Positions 1-8,994 of a stretch of 64,000 nucleotides of DNA are shown here, piece by piece (the stretch's first letter is position 1; each line of letters begins with the position of its first letter). Source of the stretch: an uncultured Dehalococcoidia bacterium (GTDB lineage Bacteria; Chloroflexota; Dehalococcoidia; Lucifugimonadales; UBA3495); contig CATOSK010000013.1 of assembly GCA_951812535.1 (NCBI GenBank), forward strand, positions 18,783-82,782, given 5' to 3'. A model generated the notes under the pieces. It did no database searches. It saw nothing but the letters and a program-made list of their open reading frames with translations, and was not told where the DNA came from. Made by a program: the position numbers and the translations under genes.

Positions 1-2
1 GC

Positions 3-734
3 GAGACCGGACGGTTCAACGGCGAGGACATTGTCGACATAATCGCCAAACAGCCGGCCACCGCCCGGTTCGTGGCCCGGCACCTGTACAACTTCTTCGT
101 GGCCGACGAGCCCCAGGTTCCAGCTTGGCAGACCACGCCTCCCCAGGACCCGGATGCAATAAAGGCCCTGGAGGATGAGTACTTCCGCTCCAATGGCGAT
201 GTCCGCTCCATGCTGCGGGTCCTGTTCAACTCGGACTTCTTCAAGGAGGCCCGTTATAAGAAGGTCAAGAGCCCGGCAGAACTTGTGGCCGGCGTGATGC
301 GGCTGGTGGACGACTACACGTCACCCAAGCCCAACAGCCACGAGATCACCTTCGCCTCCGCCTACATGGGGCAGGACCTGCTCAACCCGCCGACTGTCGA
401 AGGCTGGCATACCGGGCGGGAGTGGATCGACAGTGGCGCCCTGGTGGAGCGGGTCAACTTCGCCGCCGACCGGGTGGGCAACATCGACAACCCCGGCGTC
501 CGCCGGATGGTCGACCGCCTCCGTCCCGATGCCGAGACCCTGACTGTTGAGGAGTTGGTGGACGCTTGCCTGGACCTTGCCGGTCCGGTGGTGGTCTCGG
601 ACGACCGGAGGGCGGAACTGGTGGCCTACGTCCAGCGGGACCAGGCGGCCAAGCCCGGCAACGACGCTTTCGAGCAGCGGGTCACCGGCCTGCTCCGGCT
701 CGTCGTATCTTCCCGCGAATACCAGTTCGCGTAG
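3..734 (+). CDS. DUF1800 family protein, C-terminal part (5' end outside window)
   Basis: The frame is open to the left edge, so only the last 243 codons are present; any start inside the window would be artificial. The visible part matches the C-terminal half of DUF1800 proteins: a conserved segment around residues 1-30 (ETGRFNGED then a hydrophobic helix and RFVARHLYNFFV), an arm with PELVAGVMR, and the typical NPPTVEGWHTGREWI block. DUF1800 proteins are secreted or periplasmic proteins of unknown biochemical function that are usually encoded beside a DUF1501 protein, as here (1801-2928). The next gene starts 12 nt downstream with a good ribosome site, so the three genes probably form one operon. 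The family call is firm; the function is unknown. Confidence 0.85.
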   Translation, partial: ETGRFNGEDIVDIIAKQPATARFVARHLYNFFVADEPQVPAWQTTPPQDPDAIKALEDEYFRSNGDVRSMLRVLFNSDFFKEARYKKVKSPAELVAGVMRLVDDYTSPKPNSHEITFASAYMGQDLLNPPTVEGWHTGREWIDSGALVERVNFAADRVGNIDNPGVRRMVDRLRPDAETLTVEELVDACLDLAGPVVVSDDRRAELVAYVQRDQAAKPGNDAFEQRVTGLLRLVVSSREYQFA

Positions 735-746
735 GGAGGTGATGGC

Positions 747-1736
747 ATGACTTCGACCGCAACAAAGACGCCAACCTATCGTTACAGCTACACCATCGGC
801 AACCAGGCCACGCCGCCGGCCCACGGCTTTTCCGGGCCGGTCAGTGTCGCCTGCGCCGGAAACGGGCTGCTTTACGTGATGTGCAGTTACTACGAATACC
901 AGCCCGCCTGGAAGTTCGTTGCCAAGTGCAACATGGACGAGGAATACTTGGGCGCCTTCGGTTCCTACGGGGCCGGAGACGGCCAGTTCACCTGGCCCAA
1001 CACCGTCGCGGTGGACCGCACCGGCCTGGTGTATGTCTCCGACGAATGGCTCCAGCGTATCTCCGTATTTGACGGCGACGGGCAGTTCATCAAGAAGCTG
1101 GAGCAGCAGGGCGCCTCCGACGGCGAGTGGGACCGGCCCGCCGGGATTATCTTCGACGCCGACGACAATATGCTGATGGTGGACAGCCTGAACAGCCGGG
1201 TCCAGAAGCTGACCAGGGACGGCGAGTTCATCAGCAAGTTCGGGGAGTTCGGAGCCGGTGAGGGCCAGTTCAACACTCCCTGGGGCATCAACCTGGATCG
1301 GGACGGCAACATCTACGTGGCCGACTGGCGCAACGACCGCATCCAGAAGTTCGACCCTGAGGGACGTTTCCTGCAGCAGTTCGGCGGACCCGGAGACGGG
1401 GAGGGCGGCCTGCGCCGTCCCAGCGGCGTGGCGGTGGACTCCCAGGGCTACGTCTACGTCTCCGACTGGGGCCACGACATCGTGCAGGTCTTCGACCCCC
1501 AGGGCGGATACGTAACCAGGTTCATCGGCGACTGTCACGGCTACTCCAAGTGGGCCGTCGCCCGGATGGCCTCCGACCCGGAGGGCATGTCCAAGGAGCG
1601 CGCGGTGGTGAGGGACTTTACCATCGAGCGCGTGTTCTTCCAGCCAACCACGGTAAGAGTTGACGACCAGGACCGGATTCTGGTCGTGGATACCGGGCGG
1701 CACCGCATCCAGATATACGAGCGGGTCCCCGAATAG
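747..1736 (+). CDS. NHL-repeat beta-propeller protein
   Basis: The product has 329 residues made of about six NHL-type repeats with the recurring pattern G-E-F/L-F-xx-P-x-G-I/V-A-V-D-xx-G-x-V/I-Y-V-x-D-x-xx-x-R-I-Q. Examples are FTWPNTVAVDRTGLVYVSD, FNTPWGINLDRDGNIYVAD and the closing VDTGRHRIQIYE. Such proteins fold as six-bladed propellers and usually bind proteins, sugars or RNA; a few are lyases. I see no signal peptide. The start follows GGGAGGTGATGGC, a strong Shine-Dalgarno, 12 nt after the DUF1800 stop. Its place between DUF1800 and DUF1501 genes suggests that the three products act together, but this is inferred from order only. Confidence 0.85.
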   Translation: MTSTATKTPTYRYSYTIGNQATPPAHGFSGPVSVACAGNGLLYVMCSYYEYQPAWKFVAKCNMDEEYLGAFGSYGAGDGQFTWPNTVAVDRTGLVYVSDEWLQRISVFDGDGQFIKKLEQQGASDGEWDRPAGIIFDADDNMLMVDSLNSRVQKLTRDGEFISKFGEFGAGEGQFNTPWGINLDRDGNIYVADWRNDRIQKFDPEGRFLQQFGGPGDGEGGLRRPSGVAVDSQGYVYVSDWGHDIVQVFDPQGGYVTRFIGDCHGYSKWAVARMASDPEGMSKERAVVRDFTIERVFFQPTTVRVDDQDRILVVDTGRHRIQIYERVPE

Positions 1737-1800
1737 CGTTCCCCGGACCAACAGCGCGGGCCCCTGGGCCGCGACTCTCAACAAACAGAGGAGCCAGAAC

Positions 1801-2928
1801 ATGACGTCAACTCACAAGGATCCGATTCTGGTGGTCATCCAGCTCACCGGCGGAAACGACTACCTGAACACGCTGATCCCCTACGGCGACCCGCTGTACT
1901 ACGACAACCGGAGCAACGTGGCCATCCCCGCCGAGGATGTGCTCCCTCTGGACGGCCACTTCGGGCTCCACCCGGCAGCGGCCCCCATCAAGAACTTGTA
2001 CGATCAGGGCAAGGTCGCCATTATCAACGGCGTCGGCTACCCCAACCCGAACCGCTCCCACTTCCGCTCCATGGACATTTGGCACACCTGCGAGCCGGAC
2101 AAGGTGGGCACCGAGGGTTGGCTGGGCCGGGTCATCCGGGACCTGGACCCCAGGGCTGAGAACGTCCTGACTGGCGTCAACTTCGGCCGTGGTCTGCCCC
2201 GGGCCTTGGCTCTCTCCGGCGTCCCCGTCGCCTCCGTCGCCGTCCTGGAGAGCTACGGCGTCCTGACCGGTATCAGCGAGGAGCCCGATCGCAGCGAAGC
2301 GCTGGACGTCTTCGCCCGAATGTACGCTCCTACCCTCGGAAGCGGCCCGGTGATGGAATACCTGGGGCAGACTGGACTGGACGCCCTGAAAGGTGCTGAC
2401 ATCCTGAAGACGGCCCCGGAGAAGTACCACACCGAGATCGAGTACGCCGACTCTCCCATCGGCCGCAACCTGCAGGGCATCTCCAAGGTGCTGACTGCCG
2501 ATCTGGGCACCCGTATCTTCTACACCCAGCACGGCGGCTATGACACCCACGCCAACCAGGGGCCGGTGCACCCCAAGCTGTGGACCGAGCTTTCCCAGGG
2601 CGTGTCCGACTTCTACGCCGACCTCAGGGCCCACGACATGGCCGACAACGTGCTGATGTTCGTGTTCACCGAGTTCGGCCGCCGCGTGCGCGACAACGGC
2701 TCTGGCACCGACCACGGCTCGGGCGGGCTGGCCCTGGCCATCGGCGACCCGGTCAAGGGCGGCATGTACAGCGAGTACCCGTCCCTGAAGGACGAGGACC
2801 TGCTGGAAGGCGACTTGCACTTCAACATGGACTACCGGGGCGTCTACGGCACCATGGTAGAGAAGTGGCTGGGCCTCGACGCTAACGCCGTCACCGGCGG
2901 CAACTTCGAGCAGCTCGACTTCGTCTAG
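1801..2928 (+). CDS. DUF1501 family protein
   Basis: The product has 375 residues with DUF1501 hallmarks: the N-terminal VVIQLTGGNDYLNTLIPYGD, LHPAAAPIKNLYDQGKVAIINGVGYPNPNRSHF, and near the C-terminus FVFTEFGRRVRDNGSGTDHGSGG. These belong to the alkaline-phosphatase/sulfatase-like fold (the H, D and TDHG residues sit where metal ligands occur in that fold), though no activity is established for the family. Most members carry a Tat signal; this one starts directly at the mature domain, as the ATG at 1801 with AGAGGAGCCAGAAC upstream is the best start. The frame is open about 47 codons further upstream but without a ribosome site. It is the last gene of the DUF1800-NHL-DUF1501 cluster. Confidence 0.88.
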   Translation: MTSTHKDPILVVIQLTGGNDYLNTLIPYGDPLYYDNRSNVAIPAEDVLPLDGHFGLHPAAAPIKNLYDQGKVAIINGVGYPNPNRSHFRSMDIWHTCEPDKVGTEGWLGRVIRDLDPRAENVLTGVNFGRGLPRALALSGVPVASVAVLESYGVLTGISEEPDRSEALDVFARMYAPTLGSGPVMEYLGQTGLDALKGADILKTAPEKYHTEIEYADSPIGRNLQGISKVLTADLGTRIFYTQHGGYDTHANQGPVHPKLWTELSQGVSDFYADLRAHDMADNVLMFVFTEFGRRVRDNGSGTDHGSGGLALAIGDPVKGGMYSEYPSLKDEDLLEGDLHFNMDYRGVYGTMVEKWLGLDANAVTGGNFEQLDFV

Positions 2929-2968
2929 ACCTTCAGCAAGACCCTTCCAGCATCACCCGCTGGAAATC

Positions 2969-2994
2969 GGGGCGCGCTTGGACGAGTGCGCCCC
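2969..2994 (+). terminator. Probable terminator after the DUF1501 gene
   Basis: A stem GGGGCGC / GCGCCCC with a 12-nt loop is followed by TTCATTT, 41 nt after the DUF1501 stop. The T tract is short, so termination may be partial. No other gene lies in 2929-3054. Confidence 0.5.
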
Positions 2995-3054
2995 TTCATT
3001 TGCCCCGAGGACACTGGGCGTCACCACGCGGGATGGTGAGGAGGCGGAGCAGCC

Positions 3055-4410
3055 TTGGAGCAGCATCACCCAAAGCAGATGGTCCTTGTAGGATTCATTC
3101 AGGCTTCCAACTGTTCCAACTACCCGGGCTCCTGGCGGCACCGGGACGGCTCAGATGATTTCCTGCTCCCGGGCTACTACCAGCACATCGCCCGGACGCT
3201 GGAAAAGGGCAAGTTCCACTTGGCCTTCGTCGATGACCGTTTGGCCATGCCTGACCGCTACGAAGACTCCTTCGCCGCGACGGTGGAGCACGGCATTCGA
3301 ACGGTCAAGCTGGACCTGGGGCCGGTGGTCACCGCGATGGCCCTCGCCACGGAACACATTGGCATCGGCGCCACCTACTCCACGACCTACCACACTCCCT
3401 TTCACGTCGCCCGCCTCTTTGCCACCCTGGACCACTTCAGCGGTGGTCGCATTGCCTGGAACGTGGTGACATCCCTAAACGACTCTGAGGCGATGAACTT
3501 TGGCGCAGACGCTCACCCCCCTCACGATGTCCGCTACGACCGGGCCGACGAGTTCATGGAGACTGCCTTTGGCCTGTGGGACACCTGGGGCGGGGAGGCT
3601 CTGGTCCTGGACCGGTCGGAGGGGCGGTTCGCCGATCCGTCCCGGGTGCGCCGCCTCGACCACAGCGGGGAGTGGTTCAATTCCCGTGGCCCGCTGACCG
3701 TACCGCGCTGTCCCCAAGGGCGCCCGGTCATCATCCAGGCCGGACAGAGCGGTCGGGGAAGGGAGTTCGCCGCCCGCTGGGGAGAGCTGGTGTTTGTTAT
3801 CGTCCCCACCCTGGAGGCCTGCCGCTCCCACCGCACAACCATCCGGGAGCAGGCCGCCTTCCAGGGCCGCGATCCGGATTCCACTATCGTGTCGCCGGCG
3901 GTGTACGTGGTGGTCGACGAAACCGAGGATCGGGCGCGGGAGAAGCTGCAGGAATTGAAAGCGCTGGCCCACCCGATGGACTCAGTGGTGCTCCTGTCCG
4001 AGGTGTTCAACTACGACTTCTCGGTCCATCCCCTGGACGAGCCGCTTTCCGACGACATGCTGGACTCCATATCCGGCCTGCGGGGTTTCCTGGACCGGGT
4101 CACGCAGCGCAGCGCCGGAGGCAACCCCTCGGTGCAGGACTTCATCCGGTTCAGCGCGCGGGGGACGCTGGACGAGCTGCCCACCTTCGCGGGCACTCCC
4201 GAAGAGGTGGCGGATGGTCTGGAAAACTGGTTCCAGGAAGGGGCCTGCGATGGGTTCGTCCTTGCGGCCACCCACATTCCGGGTGCCTACGAAGACTTCG
4301 TGGAGATGGTCGTCCCGGAACTGCAGCGGCGTGGGTCGTTCCGGGCCGATTACGAGGGGGCCACCCTGCGGGAGAACCTGGGATTGGATCGGCCCGGGGC
4401 TTGGAGCTAG
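3055..4410 (+). CDS. NtaA/SnaA/DszA-type flavin-dependent monooxygenase
   Basis: The product has about 451 residues and is a luciferase-like monooxygenase of the nitrilotriacetate monooxygenase component A group. Visible family blocks are YYQHIARTLEKGKFHLAFVDD, GATYSTTYHTPFHVARLFATLDHFSGGRIAWNVVTS, and PVIIQAGQSGRGREFAARW. Such enzymes use FMNH2 from a partner reductase and O2 to open C-N or C-S bonds; no reductase gene is nearby. The start chosen is TTG at 3055 because GGAGG lies about 10 nt before it; ATG at 3079 is the alternative. The stop overlaps the stop of the convergent dnaE gene by 4 nt. The substrate cannot be predicted. Confidence 0.88.
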   Translation: MEQHHPKQMVLVGFIQASNCSNYPGSWRHRDGSDDFLLPGYYQHIARTLEKGKFHLAFVDDRLAMPDRYEDSFAATVEHGIRTVKLDLGPVVTAMALATEHIGIGATYSTTYHTPFHVARLFATLDHFSGGRIAWNVVTSLNDSEAMNFGADAHPPHDVRYDRADEFMETAFGLWDTWGGEALVLDRSEGRFADPSRVRRLDHSGEWFNSRGPLTVPRCPQGRPVIIQAGQSGRGREFAARWGELVFVIVPTLEACRSHRTTIREQAAFQGRDPDSTIVSPAVYVVVDETEDRAREKLQELKALAHPMDSVVLLSEVFNYDFSVHPLDEPLSDDMLDSISGLRGFLDRVTQRSAGGNPSVQDFIRFSARGTLDELPTFAGTPEEVADGLENWFQEGACDGFVLAATHIPGAYEDFVEMVVPELQRRGSFRADYEGATLRENLGLDRPGAWS

Positions 4411-7400
4411 GGAGCCGCTCTCTCCCGTTGCAGGCTTTCCAGGGATTCCACCGAGACCGTGTCGAGGCCGAGCAGCTCCTGCAGCCGCTGGTCTAGGTCG
4501 AAGCAGTATTCGGTGCTGACCACGGGAAGCTCCATCAGCACCCGCCGCCCGCCAGTGTAGATCTCCAGGTGTACCCGGTCCTTCCCCGGGTACTCTAGCA
4601 GTACCTGGATCACCTCCCGGAGCAGGTGTGCATCCTCGATGGCGTCGTCGGACTCCCTGATCTGGAGCACGACCGATTGGCCTCCGCCATACCCGGATGA
4701 TGATTCATCGGATGGGGGTGGGACTTGGGCCGCCCGGCTTACGTTGCCGTTGCGGACGGCTTTTCCTTTCCCGTTGCCGTTAACCTGGGTCGCCGGAGCC
4801 CTGGCGGCGCCGTTGGAATGGCCGTTGCCGTTCCCATATTCCCTGTTGGCTGGAGCGGTCTCTAGTGCAGGAGGCCGCGCAGACAGCGGTCCCGCTTGGG
4901 ACTCGCTGACCATTCCGTCCGCCTTGCCGTTCCCATCGTTCTGCGATTGGTAAGGAGGCACCTCCCAGGGTGCCGGCTCCGGTGCCGGCTCCGGTTCAGG
5001 AGCCATTGCCGTTGATTCGGAAGCGGGTGGTGAATATTCCTCGAGGTCGTCGCAGGCAACTGAGTACTGGTCCCCCCGCTGCCGCAGCTTGCCCATGACC
5101 CGGACCAGCTTGCCTTCCTGCCAGCGTCCGGCCGTCCGTTCCAGGACATCCGGCCAGACCATTACCTCCGCCGGGCCGCCCAGCAGGTCCAGGGACACTA
5201 CGAGGAATTTCTTCTGCTCCCGGGTGTACCGCTCGGTAACGGACGAGATGTGGCCAAGCAGGGTCAGGGATTGTCCGCTCATCTCGTCGTTGAGGTCGTC
5301 AAGGGATGAAATGGCGTCGCCGGCTTCCAGGTTGGCTAGCTCGAAGAGGGGGTTGTAGGTCAGCGGAACGCCGATTAGTTCCCGCTCCCAGTTGGCTTTC
5401 TCCTCCTGGGTCACGTCCTTCCCCGTAAGCTCGATTCCCGGAAGGCTCGCGCCTGAACCGTTTCCCATGGCGTCGAACATGCTGGTCTGGCCGGAATTCC
5501 GGATACGGGACTCCAGTTGGGCTGCTCCAAGAATCTGGTCTATGGAGGCCAGGACGGATCCCCGGGCACCCAGGGAGTCGAAAGCGCCGGCCTTGACCAG
5601 GCTCTCCAGAGTGCGGCGGTTCAGCGCGCTGACGTCGGCCCGCTTGCAGAAGTCGTCGATGGACCGGTAGGGGCCGTTGGCCTTGCGCTCCTCCACCAAC
5701 GGACGCACCGCTCCCTCCCCGACGGTTTTCACCGCGGCCAGTCCCACCCGCAGGGCGGATTGGGGCCCCGCGTCTTTGTCGATGACGAAGAACTCGCCGG
5801 AACGGTTGATATCCGGCGGGAGCACCGGGATCTTCAGCTTGAAGCACTCGTTGATGGCGTTGACCACCTTATCCGTGTGGTCCAGCCGGGAGTTGAGCAC
5901 CGAGGCCATGTACTCCCGGGGGTAGTGGGCCTTGAAGTAGGCCGTCCAGTAGGAGATGAGCCCATAGCTGACGCTGTGTGCCTTGTTGAAGGCGTATCCG
6001 GCGAACGGTTCGATGAGGTCGAAGACCTTCACCGCGATGTCATGTCCGAATCCCTGGCCCTGCGCTCCTTCGATGAACTTGTCCCGCTCTTCGGCCATCA
6101 GGGACGCGATCTTCTTCCCCATCGCCTTGCGGACTGTATCGGCCTCGCCCAGCGAGTAACCGGCGAAGCTCTGCAGGATGAGCAGCACCTGGTCCTGGTA
6201 GACGATGACTCCGTAGGTCTCGTCCAGCAGGTCCTTCAGGCTGGGGTGGGGATAGGAAATGGGTATCTGGCCGTGCTTGGCCCCAATGAAGGTGTCGATA
6301 TGCTCCATCGGCCCGGGCCGGTACAGAGCGATCATCGCCGCGATGTCCTGGAGGGTGGATGGCTGCAGGTCCTTGATGTACCGCTGCATCCCGGCGCTCT
6401 CCAGCTGAAAGACCTCCGTGGTCTTTCCTGAGGAGAGCAACTCGAAGGTTTCCTCGTCGTCCAGGGGCAGACGGGAAATGTCGATCTTGATTCCCCGGGT
6501 CTCGTCCAGCAGCTTGACCGCCCGGTCGAGGATGGTCAGGTTGGTCAGGCCCAGGAAGTCCATCTTCAGCAGGCCCAGCTTGGCCACCGGGTCCATGGAG
6601 TACTGGGTCATCATCACCGGGCTGTTCTCGTCCCCCCGCGAAGGCCGCTGCAGCGGAACAGTCTGGGCCAGCGGCTCGTCGGCGATGAGCACTCCCGCGG
6701 CGTGGGTGCTGACGTGATGGACGATGCCCTCCAGCCCCTTGGCGTTGTCCACCAGGGTCTTGACCGGCTCCTCGTTCTGGTAGGCGTCGTAGAATTCCTG
6801 GTTTGCCGTCATGGCATCGTCCAGGGTCCGGGACTTCAACGGCACCATGCGGGCGATGCGGTCCACGTCGCCATAGCTCATTCCCAGCCCCCGGCCCACG
6901 TCCCGCAGGGCGGCCTTGGCGCCCATAGTCCCGAAGGTGATAATCTGCGCCACCTTGTCGCTGCCGTAACGGTCGATGACGTAGTGCAGCACCTCGTCTC
7001 GCCGGTCGTCCTGGAAGTCCATGTCGATATCCGGCATTTCCTTCCGCTCGATGTTCAGGAACCGCTCGAAGACAAGACGGTATTCCAGCGGGTCGACGTC
7101 GGTGATGCCCAGGCAGTAGAGGGCGACGCTGGCCGCCGCGCTCCCCCGCACACCGAACAAGATACTCCTGCGCCGGACGAAGTCGATGATGTCCCACACC
7201 ACGAGGAAGTAGTTGGCAAACTGGGTCTGCCGGATAACTTCCAGCTCGTATCGGAGCCGCTGTTCCGCCTCGGGCGACGGGCCCCGGTAACGTTGCCGGA
7301 ACCCGTCCCAGCAGAGCTGGGCCAGGTATTCGTCGGCATCCATGTCCCCGGGAGTGTGGTACTTGGGAAGGTGAGTCTGCCCAAACCCCATCTCCACGTT

Positions 7401-8207
7401 GCACATGTCGGCAATCAGTTGCGTTCGCTCCAAAGCCTCGGGAAAGTCGGGGAAGAGCTGGGCCATCTCCTCGGGGCTCTTGATGTAGTAGGAGTGGTCC
7501 TCCATCTTCAGACGCCGGTCGTCGTGGATGTTGGTGTTGGTCTGGATACAGATGTAAACGTCCTGGTACTCGGCGTCCACCTGCCGGACGTAGTGGGCAT
7601 CATTGGTCACCACCAGGGGAATGTCCAGGTCGCGGCTGAGGGTCACCAGGCCATCGTTGATGGCTGACAGGGACGGGACGTCCTCGTGGCGCTGCAATTC
7701 CAGGAAATACCCGTCGCCGAAGATTTCCCTATACCATCCGGCGACCCGCCTGGCTTCGTCCAGATTTCCATCGGCCAGGTGGCGGGGCACTTCCGCGGAG
7801 GCGCACCCGGAAAGGCACACCAAGCCATGCCGGTACTGCTCCAGGATCTCCCGGTCCACCCTTGGGCGGTAGTGAAATCCCTCTAGGTGGGCCAGGGTGA
7901 CCAACTGCATCAGGTTGCGATAGCCGGCATTGTCGCGCGCCAGCAACACCAGGTGGTATGGACTGCGTTCCGTCGCGCCCCGGTCGGACCGGTGGTTGTG
8001 CGCGACGTAGGTCTCGCAGCCAATGATGGGCTTGATGCCCCGTTCCTTGCACTCCGAGTAGAAATCCACCGCGCCGTACAGCGAGCCGTGGTCGGTTATC
8101 GCCAGAGCCTGCATCCCGAGCTGGCAGGTTTGGTCGACCAGGTCCGGAATCCGGCTGATGCCGTCCAGCATGCTGTACTCGGTGTGGGTGTGCAGGTGGG
8201 TGAACAC
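4407..8207 (-). CDS. dnaE: DNA polymerase III alpha subunit (replicative polymerase)
   Basis: The product has 1266 residues. It opens with the PHP domain (HLHTHTEYSMLDG, residues 4-16; ITDHGSLYG near 38). The palm follows with catalytic aspartates in PDIDMDFQDDRR near residue 395, then the fingers, the tandem helix-hairpin-helix region and an OB domain around 990-1070 (LTLLGHISSVTERYTREQKKF). A low-complexity linker of about 100 residues rich in Asn-Gly, Pro and Ala precedes a C-terminal tau-binding-like domain. The PHP motif is intact, so proofreading or pyrophosphatase activity is possible, but no epsilon-type exonuclease is inserted as in PolC. The start is GTG at 8207 with GAGGAGAAG upstream. 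It is transcribed alone, away from 8459-8722. Confidence 0.97.
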   Translation of the reverse strand: MFTHLHTHTEYSMLDGISRIPDLVDQTCQLGMQALAITDHGSLYGAVDFYSECKERGIKPIIGCETYVAHNHRSDRGATERSPYHLVLLARDNAGYRNLMQLVTLAHLEGFHYRPRVDREILEQYRHGLVCLSGCASAEVPRHLADGNLDEARRVAGWYREIFGDGYFLELQRHEDVPSLSAINDGLVTLSRDLDIPLVVTNDAHYVRQVDAEYQDVYICIQTNTNIHDDRRLKMEDHSYYIKSPEEMAQLFPDFPEALERTQLIADMCNVEMGFGQTHLPKYHTPGDMDADEYLAQLCWDGFRQRYRGPSPEAEQRLRYELEVIRQTQFANYFLVVWDIIDFVRRRSILFGVRGSAAASVALYCLGITDVDPLEYRLVFERFLNIERKEMPDIDMDFQDDRRDEVLHYVIDRYGSDKVAQIITFGTMGAKAALRDVGRGLGMSYGDVDRIARMVPLKSRTLDDAMTANQEFYDAYQNEEPVKTLVDNAKGLEGIVHHVSTHAAGVLIADEPLAQTVPLQRPSRGDENSPVMMTQYSMDPVAKLGLLKMDFLGLTNLTILDRAVKLLDETRGIKIDISRLPLDDEETFELLSSGKTTEVFQLESAGMQRYIKDLQPSTLQDIAAMIALYRPGPMEHIDTFIGAKHGQIPISYPHPSLKDLLDETYGVIVYQDQVLLILQSFAGYSLGEADTVRKAMGKKIASLMAEERDKFIEGAQGQGFGHDIAVKVFDLIEPFAGYAFNKAHSVSYGLISYWTAYFKAHYPREYMASVLNSRLDHTDKVVNAINECFKLKIPVLPPDINRSGEFFVIDKDAGPQSALRVGLAAVKTVGEGAVRPLVEERKANGPYRSIDDFCKRADVSALNRRTLESLVKAGAFDSLGARGSVLASIDQILGAAQLESRIRNSGQTSMFDAMGNGSGASLPGIELTGKDVTQEEKANWERELIGVPLTYNPLFELANLEAGDAISSLDDLNDEMSGQSLTLLGHISSVTERYTREQKKFLVVSLDLLGGPAEVMVWPDVLERTAGRWQEGKLVRVMGKLRQRGDQYSVACDDLEEYSPPASESTAMAPEPEPAPEPAPWEVPPYQSQNDGNGKADGMVSESQAGPLSARPPALETAPANREYGNGNGHSNGAARAPATQVNGNGKGKAVRNGNVSRAAQVPPPSDESSSGYGGGQSVVLQIRESDDAIEDAHLLREVIQVLLEYPGKDRVHLEIYTGGRRVLMELPVVSTEYCFDLDQRLQELLGLDTVSVESLESLQRERAAP

Positions 8208-8261
8208 GGTGCCGGCGGCTTCTCCTCAATCCCCTGGAACGTCCCCCCGTAGGAGTCTCCA

Positions 8262-8267
8262 ATTATA
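8262..8267 (-). promoter_or_regulatory. -10 element for dnaE
   Basis: On the minus strand a perfect TATAAT lies about 55 nt before the dnaE GTG. I find no convincing -35 hexamer at 16-18 nt upstream, so activity may depend on an activator or on other contacts. Confidence 0.5.
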
Positions 8268-8390
8268 CCCCAGCCAGGGCGCAGCGAGAGGTTATGGAAC
8301 ACCGAATTCCGGCCGAGTTCGGGCGGGCGAAGGCACTCAAGCCGCGATTGGAAGAGTCCCGGAAACTTCGTCCGGGAAATGGTCTGAAAC

Positions 8391-8421
8391 GAAAAAGCAG
8401 GCTGCCTAAACGGCAGCCTGC
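8391..8421 (-). terminator. Intrinsic terminator after the small zinc-type gene
   Basis: A perfect 10-bp stem GCAGGCTGCC / GGCAGCCTGC with a 5-nt loop is followed on the minus strand by TTTTTC. It is 38 nt downstream of the 8459-8722 gene and separates it from dnaE. Confidence 0.9.
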
Positions 8422-8458
8422 CCGGGATGGACCGCTTTGATGGGTCAGGTTCGCGGAA

Positions 8459-8722
8459 CTACTCCTCTTCCTCTTCTTCCATCTGCTGCCGGGATACGGC
8501 CCGGGCCACGTCGGGACTGACCCGGTTCAGGGGAGGAGCGTCACCCCAGGTGGAAGCTTCGACGTAGTTCTTGAATTCCTTGGTCGCTCCGCAGGCCTGG
8601 CACACGCCCGGGCTGAAGGGGCCGGACGCCGCCTGAATGACCCAGTGGTGGCGGCACTCGGGAGCTTCTATTAGGACCTCGGTTTCGGGGTTGACCGGCG
8701 CCAGAAGCGCTTCAGTAGTCAT
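8459..8722 (-). CDS. Small Cys/His protein of unknown function, probable zinc ribbon
   Basis: The product has 87 residues. Its core ECRHHWVIQAASGPFSPGVC then QACGATKEFKN carries three cysteines and two adjacent histidines spaced like a treble-clef or ribbon zinc site, and the tail is a run of acidic residues (EEEEEE). I recognise it as a short conserved protein of Chloroflexi type without known function. The ATG at 8722 has GGAGG upstream. It has its own promoter and a strong terminator, so it is a monocistronic, probably well-expressed gene. The acidic tail and zinc-type core would fit a protein that contacts the transcription or translation machinery, but that is a guess. Confidence 0.75.
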   Translation of the reverse strand: MTTEALLAPVNPETEVLIEAPECRHHWVIQAASGPFSPGVCQACGATKEFKNYVEASTWGDAPPLNRVSPDVARAVSRQQMEEEEEE

Positions 8723-8754
8723 TTCTCATGACCTCCATAGGTTAGGATGGAAAC

Positions 8755-8781
8755 GTTATCATATGACTATTGTAGTGTCAA
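8755..8781 (-). promoter_or_regulatory. Promoter of the small zinc-type gene
   Basis: The minus strand has a perfect -35 TTGACA (8776-8781) and, 15 nt on, GATAAC (8755-8760); TAACGT at 17-nt spacing is the alternative -10. The start codon is about 33 nt downstream. Confidence 0.6.
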
Positions 8782-8929
8782 TATACCGTTGTTCATGGAT
8801 GTTTTTCGTCTACCTACATTCGTGTAACCTTCATCAGGCGACTTCTTGCAGTTTCCGCCAGATTGGTACTACGTGGCGGAGAGGCCATCGGTTGCATCGG
8901 AATTAGTGGTGTTGAAGCCAGCGACGCAA

Positions 8930-8959
8930 AGAACAAGGGGACAGGTATTACCTGTCCCC
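8930..8959 (-). terminator. Terminator of the UGSC operon
   Basis: A perfect 11-bp palindrome GGGGACAGGTA / TACCTGTCCCC (8937-8959) is followed on the minus strand by TTGTTCTTTG. It lies 36 nt after the stop of the 8995-10062 gene. The rest of 8782-8994 shows no gene. Confidence 0.75.
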
Positions 8960-8994
8960 GTAGAAGGCCGCCAGGGAGATTGCGGAAAGAGGAG

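Noticed and set aside
3576..4496. A 306-codon plus-strand frame overlapping the flavin monooxygenase and dnaE ends
   Set aside because: Arg/Gly/Pro-rich shadow of the real gene in the +2 frame.
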